This document shows positions 33,401-44,120 of a stretch of DNA of 64,000 bases, piece after piece; the first letter of the stretch is position 1, and each line of letters opens with the position of its first letter. The position numbers and the translations under genes are program-made. The notes under the pieces were generated by a model. That model was not told the origin of the DNA, did not search any database, and saw nothing but the letters and a program-made list of their open reading frames with translations. Source of the stretch: Chara braunii (taxonomy: Eukaryota > Streptophyta > Charophyceae > Charales > Characeae); the NCBI GenBank assembly GCA_003427395.1, contig BFEA01000345.1, positions 508,215 to 572,214 of the forward strand, written 5' to 3'.

Positions 33401-34100
33401 TGTGTGGTTATTACCGCAATTTCGTAAAGAACCGTAGCGCAATCACATCTCCCTTGACTGATCTAACTCGACTTGACACACCATGGGACTAGACCGACGA
33501 GTGTGAGGCAACATTCAAGCGATTGAAGCATGCTCTCACACACCATGAAGTTTTCATGGTACCTGACCCGCAGAGGCCATTCGTTGTAACCACTGACGTA
33601 AGCCAATATGACATTGGCGTTGTGCTGACTCAGCAGGAAGGAAAAAAGTTGAGACCGGTCGAGTATGTGAGCAAAAAAATGTCATCAAAGAAGTTGGCAA
33701 AGTCTACATACGAAAGGGAACTCTATGCTCTCTACAAGGCACTTGTTCATTGGAGGCACTATCTGTTAGGAAGGTTCTTCTACTTGAGAACTGACCATCA
33801 GACCCTCAATTGGACCAAGACCCAACCTGTTCTCTCCGATGCACTTAAACGCTGGATTGACGTCATAGATCAGTATGACTTCAAACTAGACTATGTGAAG
33901 GAAGAGTACAATAAGGTTGCGGATGCGTTGTCTCGCAGGGCATGTTACCTAGGTGCGCTGATCTCTGAGTTTGGCTTGTCTGAGGACGTTATTCGATCTT
34001 TGGGGGAAACCTACAAGGAAGATCCCATCACGATGGACATCATCAACAAACTGCAGGTCAAAGACAAGGCCACCTCTAATGAGTTTGTGCTGGTGGATGG
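33400..34100 (+). pseudogene. Ty3 RNase H domain
   Basis: After EVRSFLGMCGYYRNFVKNRS (RT connection) and a TAG at 33,490-33,492 where TGG is expected, the frame from 33,523 is open for 242 codons. It carries FVVTTDVSQYDIGVVLTQ (first catalytic Asp), KSTYERELYALYKALVHWRH (catalytic Glu), LRTDHQTLNW (Asp) and EYNKVADALSRR (last Asp). All four acidic positions are visible. The domain removes RNA from the RNA-DNA hybrid. It is the longest intact stretch of the element and gives a good query for finding its relatives. Confidence 0.95.
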
Positions 34101-35010
34101 GTTACTCTTTCTTGAAAAGGCAGGGTTTAAAATGTTAGTTGTTCCACCTAGGGAGATTTTGTGTAGTTTATTTTTAGGAGAGTGTCACGACGCAACGGGA
34201 CATTTCGACTACAAGAAGACTAGTGCTAATTTAGTACAACGGTTATGGTAGCCTAATATGTTAGACGATGCAAAGAAGTACGTATAGAGTTGTCAGGTAT
34301 GTCAGTGGGATAAGCCGAGGACTCAAGCTTCGCTTGGGTTACTGAAGCCTCTACCCATTCCTGCTGGCCCGGGGCAGAGCATCTCCATGAACTTCGTGGA
34401 TACTCTCGGGACCAGCAAGAATGACAAGCGGCACATCTTCGTCATAGTTGATAGGTTTATTAAGTTCGCTAGACTAGTTGTCATACCAAAGACCGCCAGG
34501 ACCGAACACGTCATTAAGTATTCATGGATAACCCGGTGTGTGATTTCGGGCTACCAAAAATAATCGTTAGTGATAGAGATGTGCGATTCACCAGCGAGTT
34601 GTGGAAGAAGGTTGAACAAATGGGCAACCAGCTTCACATGACTTCTGGGAATCATCTCAAAGCAAATGGGCGGGCTGAACAGATGAACCGTGTGGTGCAG
34701 CATTTGATGAGGCATTACATAAAGCCCAGTCAGGGTGACTGGGATGAGAAGTTACCTCGCATCGCCAGTCTATACAATAACGTTGTACACAACACAACCG
34801 AGGTCACCCCAAATCAGCTGCATCTAGGATGGACGCCTAGATCTGCTCTAGACTTCCTCCTGCCTGAAAACCGAACTGCTGCAACTCCTGGAACCACTGA
34901 ATTCGGTGTCCAGTACGATAAATTGTTGCAGCAGACTGTCATATCAAGAAATCTCAGAAAGCCATGATTGCTTGTGAGAATAAGAAACGACGACAATCCA
35001 CATTTCAAGT
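34100..35010 (+). pseudogene. Ty3 integrase, zinc and catalytic core
   Basis: HHCC zinc part: H-D-A-T-G-H near 34,190 and SCQVCQ near 34,290, with TAG codons at 34,249-34,251 and 34,285-34,287 between them. DDE core: Asp in MNFVDTLG (codon 34,399-34,401), a frameshift near 34,520, Asp in IVSDRDVRF (34,572-34,574), Glu in NGRAEQMNR (34,677-34,679). The last two are separated by 34 residues, one fewer than the usual 35. Further typical pieces: WDEKLPRIASLYNN and TPNQLHLGWTPRS. Integrase inserts the new DNA into the genome. Confidence 0.93.
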
Positions 35011-35486
35011 AGGGGAATGTATCTAGGTCACGGCTAGTGAGTTGTGACAGGAGTTTGGCATCTCTAGGAAACTAATGCCACAATATTTCGGTCTTTGGGA
35101 GTTTTGGATATTGTGGGGAATATTTGGATGGTCCCTCGTACTTCATTCGTATCCCTGGTCACCGACGCACTTACCATATTTTTCATGCCTCCAAGCTTGC
35201 ACCTTTTGCTGAGACAGCACAATTCCCATTACGGAGATCTATACTGCCCCCAACCATGGATGGCCACGTGGACGTCGACGATATCCTGGATCATAGAGAT
35301 ACGCCTGTTATCAAGCCACCTGGTAGGGGAAGACCTCCTAAACCTGCAAGGGAATACAGAGTACATTTCAGGCATCATACTAATCCTAAGGAAGATGGAT
35401 GGATTTCAAGAGAGGAACTTGTCAAGACAACTCCTCATATTGTGGGACATTATGAGAAGAAACTGAAGGGGAAGGCACCACCATGA
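35010..35486 (+). pseudogene. Integrase C-terminus with chromodomain-like tail
   Basis: FGISRKLMPQYFG (GPY/F-like module) is followed, after a shift, by an open frame to TGA 35,484-35,486: GPSYFIRIPGHRRTYHIFHA, SKLAPF, then VDDILDHRDTPV and EYRVHFRHHTNPKEDGWISR. The VDDIL-hR...EYRVhF...W-EEL pattern is that of a chromodomain at the end of chromovirus integrase, which in relatives steers insertion to marked chromatin. The aromatic cage is imperfect (FRHHTN for the usual WKG). Confidence 0.85.
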
Positions 35487-35506
35487 AGCATCTTTGCGGA
35501 CTTTCG

Positions 35507-35524
35507 AAGCTAAGGGGGATGGAA
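35507..35524 (+). promoter_or_regulatory. Polypurine tract
   Basis: AGCTAAGGGGGATGGAA directly precedes TGTGAG at 35,525, the expected arrangement of plus-strand primer and 3' LTR start. Purine content is high and the position just after the pol stop fits. Confidence 0.65.
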
Positions 35525-35940
35525 TGTGAGAAACAACCCCTCAAGGGGCCCTATCAGACATCACGTGTTCTGGACTAAGGCCCCCAACAAGCCGAGTGCC
35601 CGCCCTAAGTGAAGGCGGGCCTGAATATTCGTCAGAGGCTGAAATTCGACATTTTCATATGTGGGTATCCAGGCTCTTGCAACGTGCGAGTTGGTTGGGT
35701 AGACGCGTGAGCCTCACTAAGTTGTGTCATACATTTGGCCCAGGCCTTAACAGTTGTTCCTCGGGACACCCAAAGCAGCGCCGATACATAGGGAAGCAGG
35801 CCATCGAACTTTGCAAAAACAGTTCTGCTGGCGTACCTGCTTGGGAGCCTTGCACAAATGCAGCAAACAGCCTATATCCGGAGAGTCAGGCCGTGCCCAA
35901 CTGAAAAGGGCCCAGACCCTTAACTGTAGTCTTGGGCCTA
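35525..35940 (+). repeat. Candidate 3' LTR start
   Basis: Begins TGTGAGAAACAACCCC. Early hairpins: CCCCTCAAGGGG and CCCGCC/GGCGGG around CTAAGTGAA. No matching 5' copy is seen upstream of gag, so the LTR end cannot be placed. The sequence runs into a GC-rich tract and a gap. Confidence 0.4.
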
Positions 35941-36540
35941 GGCGCAGGGCAGGGTTGTCACCCGGGGCACCCCGGGGCGGAAGCCGAGGCCGGGAGTTGA
36001 CCCCCGGATCCCCGAGGCGGGGGCCACTGACCCCCGGACCCCGCTGGGCAGGTCTGCGGCTGCCCCATCCCCGCGACCACCGCGGGACCCTGCCCACGAC
36101 ACCCGGCCCCCCGGCCCCGACACCCGGTCCCCCGCCGACCCGGGCCCCGGACCCCCGCCGCCGTTCCCCCCAGGACCCCCGGCGCCCCGNNNNNNNNNNN
36201 NNNNNNNNNNNNNNNNNNNNNNNNNNNNNNNNNNNNNNNNNNNNNNNNNNNNNNNNNNNNNNNNNNNNNNNNNNNNNNNNNNNNNNNNNNNNNNNNNNNN
36301 NNNNNNNNNNNNNNNNNNNNNNNNNNNNNNNNNNNNNNNNNNNNNNNNNNNNNNNNNNNNNNNNNNNNNNNNNNNNNNNNNNNNNNNNNNNNNNNNNNNN
36401 NNNNNNNNNNNNNNNNNNNNNNNNNNNNNNNNNNNNNNNNNNNNNNNNNNNNNNNNNNNNNNNCTGCCCCTTCCCCCCGACACCCGACTCCCGCTGCCCC
36501 TCCCCCTGACACCCGACCCCCGCTGCCCCGCACCCGGCTG
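35940..36540. repeat. Very GC-rich low-complexity tract with gap
   Basis: Repeats built on CCCCCGGACCC, CCCGACACCCGGC and GCTGCCCC units on both sides of the gap at 36,190-36,463. GC content is far above the flanks. The apparent proline/glycine ORFs on both strands are by-products of this. The gap is probably a failure to assemble this repeat. Confidence 0.8.
36190..36463. other. Assembly gap
   Basis: Run of N inside the GC-rich tract. Confidence 0.99.
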
Positions 36541-39500
36541 TCGAGCGCATCGGTCTGGCACCACACGGGGCAGCGCGGGACCCTCCCGGCCGCGTCACGC
36601 AGGAGTTGGCTTAAATCCTTTGTCGCGAATGTACATGGAGCTTCCACAAGCCGCTCTGGCTGAGTGCGCCAGCCATACCTCCCGCGAGCCCCTACGACAG
36701 GATAGGGCCTACGCGAGGCACGACTTACCTCCACCTTACGGGAGTTGTCACCTCCCTTCAGTGGGCGTATCCCCGTCGAGCTACGAGTCCACAGTACGAA
36801 AGCTAATCAGTTGCAATCGCAGAGGTGGATCAGCCGAGGGCGTTTCTCGTTCGCTGTAGCATAGGGGGTACGCGTGGTAATATGCCTCTGTTGGACCCGC
36901 ACGCGAACCGACATCCTTGGGGGCTGAGGTCCCAAGCGCGACTCGTCGTCGGTTGACTAGGACGCATCCCACGCACCACACACACACCACTTTCCGAACA
37001 CAAAACATAAAACACACACACACACACATCAAACAACGCGACAACACTCCTAGTCCCTTTAGTAGTCATCCCATAACTCTCCGATGCGGAAATCGGATAG
37101 GCGTCGCGTGCGAGACTTGTTATAAAACCGCGCAGACGCAGGGCTAACTCATATCGACTCGCAATGCAAACGTACGCAAGCAGTCGCAATGATGGCGTAC
37201 TACATAGTGCCCATAATCAAGCGGTCCCTCGTGGATCCGAGTACCGCTTAAGACACTCAAGTGTCAGACTCGAAGTGTCGTGAGGGTCTAATCTCTCACG
37301 ATATTGCACGGCTGAAGGAATAGTTGTGCAGCCGCTGCGAGACCTCCGGCCCTTGGTCTGAGCGCCTCGGTAGGCAAGGCAAATAGGCTCTGCACGGGGG
37401 CAGATTCCTTCCCTGCAGAGTCTAGGGCTTGGGATGTCCTGGACAAGGACCTTGAATCCCGGCCCAGGACCAACGTCCGACTATAAAAATCTTCTAAAAA
37501 GCAAAGGATAAAAGAGGGTCCCCCTTTTCTCTCAAGCCATAATCTGGCTAACCCCTGCGCACGATCCCAGTAACTCGCACGCATATCCAAGGCACATATA
37601 AATATATACGTAAGGCTTATTTATATATATAGGACGATCACTTCTCACAACGACAGTGAGACTCCTCTCAGCCATATATGTATGTAATCGTAGGCAGTCA
37701 CATCCAAAGTCCGAGCCACAACCATACCTGCAATCACATCAAAGATTCAACAAAGGTCCACGCACTACGCAGGGTCAACTTCAACCATTCTCTATGCTCA
37801 TACCACTTGCTTTAGCCATACAAGCCTCACTCTTGTGCAACTCCCCAAAATAAATACTCAGTACTTTAGTTAAATGGCCATTCAATAAAGTCTGGGTGAA
37901 AACACAATGAAACAAGTCAAACCGCAAGGTTAAAGCCTTCAGGTCGAGTGGAAGACTGGATTGGAGTCGAATCGGAAACCCACGAATCGGCAACCGACCT
38001 GTTATCAGTGATAACAGAAGATGATCCTTGTAGGATCAAGCTGAATCTAGCTCAAATCCTGAATCGATCGACCAAGAAGACCTATAACACAAGACAGGCC
38101 AATCCCCAGGCTAAAATCATAAGTGTATGGGGAATACAACTCCATAACACATTCTTACCGAAGATTCTTCTAATCGACTTAGCCGAAATCTACCTTTAGG
38201 CAGTGCCCAAAGCAAAGGTAGACCCTGACACAATCTCCCCTATATAGAGTGGATCGCCAGAATTGCCACCTGTCAAAATATAATCTATCTCCTTTAAACT
38301 AAGAAAATTTCGGGAGCGCTTCCCGTAGGAAAAGTGTTCTTTCAGAATCTATATCAACCCGAATATGAAAACAGAATTAGTCTTTGACTTTCCAAAGTCC
38401 AATTTTGTCTAACTGCCTGAATTAGCAAAACTTTGGGCAGCACTCCCTTTAGAAAATTAGACTTTCCAGATTTTTACTAAGCCATATATGAACTTTAGAC
38501 AAGTTGAACTTTGAAAAGTCAAAATTCGGCTAACTCCTTGGATTTGCAAAAATTTCGGCAGCGCTTCCCATAGCGAAAGTAACTTGCCAAAATTTATACA
38601 AAGCCAAGTATAATAAAAAATCCCAGAAAATGCAAAAATTGACCTAAGTAAAATAAACTTAGCTCAGAAAAATGGAAGAATTAAAACTAACTCCTACCGC
38701 TCTAGCACGAGGTGAGCAACTAAAGCAACTACCTGTCAAGTTGAAACTCAGACTAAGTAGTAACCTCACTCAATCTCATGCAAGTCAAACCACAAGGGTA
38801 AGTACTCTCACCATCCCAAGGTCAACTTAGCAGACCATAGTTCATAATCTTTCAATGCTTTAACCCTTTATACCCCGCTTACATAAGACATAAAGTCAGG
38901 CCATCCAATCTTATGGGATATGCTTGACTCAGCCATTAAGTATACACGAACAGGTTGCGCAACTACTTTTCTCTTCCTTTTGGCATATGACTAAGCCATT
39001 CATCTTGGAAACAATGCTTAGTCGCCCTGAACTGTTTAATATCCAAGTTATATATACCTCTCTAAACTTAGTGTTCAAAAACAGAGCGTAAGACTGAGCC
39101 ATTCATCTTAGAAACAAAACTCAGTCTGCCCAAAGTTACATTCAATTATATTTTTAGTCATACTCTCTTCAACTTATGATAAGCTATAGTCAAAACTCCC
39201 AATCTTATGGGACCTTGTCTGACTATATTCTTTTTAAGAATAATAATAATAAAATATAACTAAATTATAATCCTTTTGGGTTCCAGCATGTGCGAGGCAT
39301 TTTGCCAGACCATCCATATCTGGTCCTTTGTCAGGTTCGTTTCTCTCTGATCCAGCTGTGTGCGGCATGGGTCCAAAACCATCCAATTTTATGGAACATG
39401 CTTTCTCCTCATCGGAAATTACTCCCTTAGAATAAAACAAACAAAAGAGTTGAGCCATTCATCTTAGAAACAAAGCTCAACCCCCTTTTCTCAACACCAA

Positions 39501-40378
39501 AAAGTCAGAGCACTCCAAGTTAAACCTAGAGGTTGTTCAGAAACCACCCAGAAATAAACGACGACCAGATCATTCATCTTAGAAACAAAGTTTGGTCCTC
39601 AAATTTGCACAACCAAACCCCACAAAAAAACAGCCAGGTCATTCATCTTAGAAACAAAGCTTGACGAAATTAAATAAACACATCGGCCAAGCTATTAATC
39701 TTAGAAACAAAGCTTGGCGTTTTCAAAAAAACAAAACTAACACAGCAGTCAGACCATCCAATCTTATGGAACCATGCTTGACCTTATAAGACCCTTCCAT
39801 TCTCAAGAAAAACCACCTTTCTCCCAACCTTCCCCCAGATACAACCCCTTCTCTTAGGCAACTCTGCTTTCTGACAATCAAAAGAAACTGAAACTGAGAT
39901 TTCTAAAGCATTATTTTATTTAGTCTGAGTCGCATCCTGAAAGTCAAACTAAAGGTCAAAGTTGGGATGCATGCAATATACTTAGTCAAACATAGACAGA
40001 TGTACAAATAGGGGTTATACCGGGTTTATAAAGGAAAGTAATGGTTACCTCTCAATTCCCTGCCTCCAGAACCTCGCCTAGGTTCTGGCAGAGCTCCCGC
40101 AATCGCTGGGTTGACTCCCCACAGAGCCTTGCTGCGGTTCTACGGGTTGCAATTCTGCCTGCCGCCTTCCTCTCAGAGCCAATAGACCGGACTTAGAGTA
40201 AGAAGGACAAAAAGAGACGGTTTTTAGACTCTCAGATCCAAGGAGGGTGCTCTCAGACTCGCAGGAGAGGGCCTTGATACCTTGATACGCCTAAGGGCCT
40301 CTCAATGATGGTCAGCGTAACAACTCAGCCAACTGAAGTCAAACTGTCAGCAATTAATTCTCTGGCAACTCCCCTACT
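36539..40378 (-). repeat. 3-4 kb repeat family, copy B
   Basis: Read on the minus strand it runs from AGTAGGGGAGTTG (40,378) to ATGCGCTCGACA (36,539). It aligns along its whole length with copy C (50,149-54,138), about 90 percent identical by eye. Both copies stop being similar at the same points, which defines the ends. It contains the terminal module, the GGGAAGCGCTGCC-type blocks, the hairpin array and the head. A GAGAGAGGGG purine run lies about a dozen bases before its 5' end on the minus strand. It may be the 3' LTR of an element whose 5' LTR is C. Confidence 0.75.
38895..39782 (-). repeat. Hairpin array with constant loop, copy B
   Basis: Given on the plus strand. Loop type 1 is CATCCAATCTTATGGAACAT; loop type 2 is CATTCATCTTAGAAACAAA. 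Units: GTCAGGC 38,895-38,901/GCTTGAC 38,922-38,928; GACTAAGC 38,989-38,996/GCTTAGTC 39,016-39,023; AGACTGAG 39,091-39,098/CTCAGTCT 39,120-39,127; CCAGA 39,305-39,309/TCTGG 39,319-39,323 (short loop); GTTGAGC 39,449-39,455/GCTCAAC 39,475-39,481; GACCAGA 39,563-39,569/TTTGGTC 39,591-39,597; GCCAAGC 39,686-39,692/GCTTGGC 39,712-39,718; GTCAGAC 39,748-39,754/GCTTGAC 39,776-39,782 (imperfect). Spacing is about 60-180 bp. Confidence 0.9.
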
Positions 40379-40750
40379 TACGACTATGCCCCTCTCTCAG
40401 AGAACCTCCATTACCGGCGCAGCTTCAGAATCCGAATTGTAGTAGCCACGACTCAAGTCCCGTGTTGTCGACCTTTTCTCCTTCCGTAGCAGGGCGGCCG
40501 CATGGTTCAGCTGACAACCCCGGTGCAGCACGCCAGCCAAGTACACAATGTGTACTCTATTGTTGACCGCCTACTACTCCTATTACTGGAACGATTATTG
40601 CACGGTTCATAAGTGAGTCGCTGATCCCGCTGCTGCCCCCCCCTTCCGCTTCTCTTCTTCTTTGGAGTAGCAACGGATCAACCAGCTGCAAGCATCCACC
40701 TCGTGATTCTCCTTCCCACTGCCTCGATAGCTGGAAAGTGCGGCGCAACA
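40379..40750. other. Non-coding stretch beside copy B
   Basis: No repeat match or supported ORF. It holds the purine run on the minus strand (GAGAGAGGGG, about 40,391-40,400) noted with copy B. Confidence 0.35.
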
Positions 40751-42200
40751 GCTTGCAGGTAAGCTTTCAGACTTTCAACTCGCTTGCCTCGCTATTTTCG
40801 TCCAAGGAGATGGACAGTGCTCCTATCAACAAGTAAGCTTCCGGCCCAACTGCTGGTTTGGCGCCACTTCTCTCTATAGTATGGGAAAACCGGGTTCACT
40901 TTCCATCCAAACGAGGAAAAATACATCACTTCTCCAACTTTCCCTGCAGGGGGAATGGAACTGCCTCTATAGCTGGGAGGGGCAAAGCCGACCGACGCTC
41001 TTGAAGATATGTATCAGCCAACAGGTACGACTCCGACCCTCGGTCTCTCGCAGTTGTTGGCTCCCACCTCACACTGAGCCAGACAGTCACTCCGACAATT
41101 ACCCGTCATCACCTACAAGCAACACACACATCCCGAACCGAGCGGTCCCCTACGAGGTAAGTCGCCCTACCTAGCGGGAGGAAGTTGCGCTGTCGAGTAC
41201 GTAGCGCACCGTGTAAGGATTAACTCACAACTGACCAGTAAAGGAATAAAAAATTGTGACTTCTACTAAGATCAACGCGATTGACCCGAAATCACCAGAT
41301 CAAGCATGAACTTTCCCCCGAAATATGGGAGGGTGCATCTGTTCTATTTCTCTTTCTACTTCGTGGCGAATAGCTTAAAACAGTCCTACCGCTAAAGACC
41401 AACCACTTACTTCAAGATCTGGTCTCACTGTTGGACCCGTCCTATCAACGAAACCTCCGGTCAGTCGCCGGTGTGCCTAATGAGAATGAATCTTCCGCAA
41501 GACCGCGGAAAGATACATTTTGTTTGTACTCTGCCCCCGACACGCAGCTCCTTCTCTTGCTAACCCCTTATCTACTAATCCTATCGCCAAACCAACCTCA
41601 CTATCCTACTCGCAGCTATAGAAAATCCCACTTAACACCCCTTCTCCCCCCGATTCCCTCCGAAAATGAGCGGGACGTGCGTTTTCCGCTTCCTTCCCCT
41701 GTCACTCTCGGCATCTCCGCGCAGCCACTTTCTCACTAGCTTCAACTACACTATCTTTCATCCCATTCTAACTTCATTTTCGTGTTCGCTTCCTCCAAAA
41801 ACCCCGATTTAGACTCTTTCCTTCCTCAAATCCGTGAAGAGGCGAGTAGGACATTCGCTTCTTCAACTTTCTCTATCTACTCCCGCCATAGCTCCCCGCC
41901 ATAGCTCCCCGTCTACTTCCTTCCTTCTAACTTTTTCTATACTTCTCCCCGAACTAATTTAACTTCTTCATTCCGTTCGCGCCACCTTAAGACCCACGAA
42001 ATGACCTTTCCTCCACCCGTTTCTATCAAGAAACGGGTGAGTTATACGATCTTTACTTCCACCATAGCCTCGCTCTTCTCACATCCGACTCCGAATGTAC
42101 CTGGCGCGATTTAGCGCCCAGGTGCTTCCGTTTCTTTCGCTGTTCTGGCCTATTTGTTATCGTCAGCGCCCCCTCTCGGCCATGCCGCAAGTGCCCGACG
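40750..42200 (-). repeat. Purine-rich dispersed repeat, copy 3 (inverted)
   Basis: Pyrimidine-rich on the plus strand. On the minus strand it has GGAGCTATGGCGGGGAGCTA, GAGGTTGGTTTGGCGATAGG and related blocks, in the order seen in copies 1 and 2. The ORFs are proline/serine-rich and unsupported. Confidence 0.45.
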
Positions 42201-43320
42201 GCCTTGCCTGCTACCGAGACGATGTGAAGGAAAATCGGTCAATGACTGATTTCGCATAATGCGTCGCCCCTATACCCAAAGTCCAACGGACCATTGGCAG
42301 TTGCGGTACTACTACTACCCTGCCACTATCCTCTTAGTGTATCTCGGCGCAGGTTACGCCTACATTCATTCATACATTTATTCCCTCTCGTTTCTCCCCC
42401 GTCTCGCCTCCTGCCACCCTCTCTCCCGCTGTCTTTGCCTTAGCGTAGTTGCCCCGCCGTGTCACTTTGCCCCTGTACCCGTGGCCCGACGGTCGGTCAG
42501 GTACCCCGCAACATCCCTGCTGCCTCCGCCAGGCTGGCCCTGCCCCGCTGTAGCATCCCTGAGCCGTCCCTGCCCCTCATTGCCTACCTCTCTTCAGGTC
42601 CCAACACATGCCAACAACGGCCCCGGGGCCGGGAGCGCGGATCCGCTGACTCTCTAGACGTGGCCCTAATGTGACGGGCCCGACGCGGTTCTTGATGGTG
42701 GTAGCAAGCATCAAAATGAGATCTCTATGAACCCAAGGTGGAATGGGTTTTTTCGCAAATGGCCTCGACAGTTTGCGGCACTCGCCCCTTGTACGCTGTC
42801 CCACTGTGCCTAGGTACGACCCACCATCTATCGGGCCCCATAAGTCACGCTCGCCCTCGAATCCCTCACAACAAGCGGCCGTCGATGGGCCGTGCGCCTG
42901 CAGCGACCTTGCCACCCCCGGGCTGCAGCCCCACGGGCTCACCCAAGATACTCTTCATCTCCCTCTCACTTTTACGCTATCAACACTCCCCAAGTGGGAA
43001 GCGAGGGAGGCCACAACTACGGACCTCACCACTCTTCGCTCGTCGACCTCTTCGGCCTGTCTTTCAAAATGGGGAGGGGAGGGGGATCCCGCCAACCCCC
43101 GACATGCCAGAACCCGGACGGGCTCGCAAAGAGGAGGCGCGCGCTCGAGGCTTTCGACCGTCGCAACGATCCCCAACTGTGGCGTTGTGCCTGCGTCAAA
43201 AGGTGCTAAGCAAAAATAATGATACGGCAGAAATATAATTATTCAGAACTTTTAATCGTCAAAATATGACGAACGAGGTAAACGAAAGTGTTGATCCTAT
43301 CCTAATGTCGCTGACGATAA
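42201..43320. other. C-rich non-coding stretch
   Basis: Several overlapping ORFs on both strands (for example 42,259-42,657 and 42,738-43,238) are C-rich and lack any family motif. I find no supported gene. Confidence 0.4.
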
Positions 43321-43329
43321 AACCAAAGG

Positions 43330-43510
43330 GGACAGCCCCACCGGGCCCTCAACCCCTCGATCCCCTTCGCGCCACTCTGATATCCCCACGTCGTCGCCGC
43401 TCTGTCTTGATCCCTAAACCTTCCTGATGAAAGTCCGATGTTGTAACCAATAAGGCTAGGCCCAAGGCTGGACTTAGCCCCGACGGACGCCTAGATAAAC
43501 AGGCACCGCG
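43330..43510 (-). repeat. Minus-strand copy of the 9,235-9,440 repeat
   Basis: On the minus strand: GCCTTGGGCCTAGCCTTATT, GGTTACAACATCGG, then GGGGTTGAGGGCCCGGTGGG. The same landmarks and order occur in the plus-strand copy. GCGCGATGCGCGCGCGATGC near 43,509 is an added local repeat. Confidence 0.55.
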
Positions 43511-43854
43511 CGATGCGCGCGCGATGCGCGGGCCTACTGGAAACACCTCCAAGCCTCCTCGTTGTCGGTGCCGTTCTCCCCACATACGCACAAGTCACGG
43601 GTAGCACATCGATCGATGAGACATAATCTTTTTAATCCCTAGTTAATCAGAGAAAATAAAGAATTTTGGTCGGCGATCACACCGACGCCTCAGTCATCAA
43701 GAGCCAAAAGGATCATGCGCGCCTCAAATCTGCGCGCCCACACACTCTTTATTCTAGTTAACCATCAGCCGCATAAACAACGGAGACTGCCACGACTTGC
43801 GTGGTATACTCAAACTTTTAGACTTATTTTCTGTCACTGACAAAAACCAGGGCG

Positions 43855-43930
43855 GATACCGTTGTAAGGGTATTCACGCCGACAACCTACCGGACCATAT
43901 TAAGCGACGTCTCTGGGACGTCGCTTCACC
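43855..43930 (-). repeat. Minus-strand partner of the 20.6-20.9 kb repeat, with strong hairpin
   Basis: AAGCGACGTC 43,902-43,911 and GACGTCGCTT 43,917-43,926 form a perfect 10-bp stem with a 5-nt loop. The homologous place at 20,780-20,797 has a 6-bp stem with different loop bases. Flanking AC.CTTACAA.GGTAT and TGTCGG landmarks are shared. Confidence 0.7.
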
Positions 43931-44033
43931 AAATTAGAAAGCTATAAATCCATCTACATTTCAAGTGCTGACGAGAAAGGAACCAATCCGATTAGCTGAC
44001 AGACTCAGGATCGAGGTCTGCACCAATCTGTGC

Positions 44034-44120
44034 CCACACAACTATATGCTGCCAGGGTTTCAACCTGGATCCTCATTGCCTTGACATTAGGACGCCAGTG
44101 TATTACGCATCAATACTACA
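44034..44120 (-). repeat. tRNA-like SINE head candidate (minus)
   Basis: On the minus strand, GATCCAGGTTGAAACCCTGG (B-box-like, with a CCAGG..CCTGG stem) follows, at roughly tRNA distance, a GTATTGATGCGTAATACACT segment. The A box is poor. Compare the ACAGACTC.GG(G)AT(C/T)GAG strings at 21,984 and 44,002. Tentative. Confidence 0.35.

Noticed and set aside
38989-39023. Hammerhead ribozyme in the hairpin loops (GAAAC in the loop)
   Set aside because: The required CTGATGA core and three-stem layout are absent on both strands.
38895-39782. CRISPR-like array
   Set aside because: Units are irregularly spaced, each has its own inverted arms, and the context is a eukaryotic LTR-type repeat.
42259-43238. 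Several C-rich plus-strand ORFs of 100-166 codons
   Set aside because: Proline/serine/arginine-rich in overlapping frames with no motif; expected by chance in C-rich DNA.
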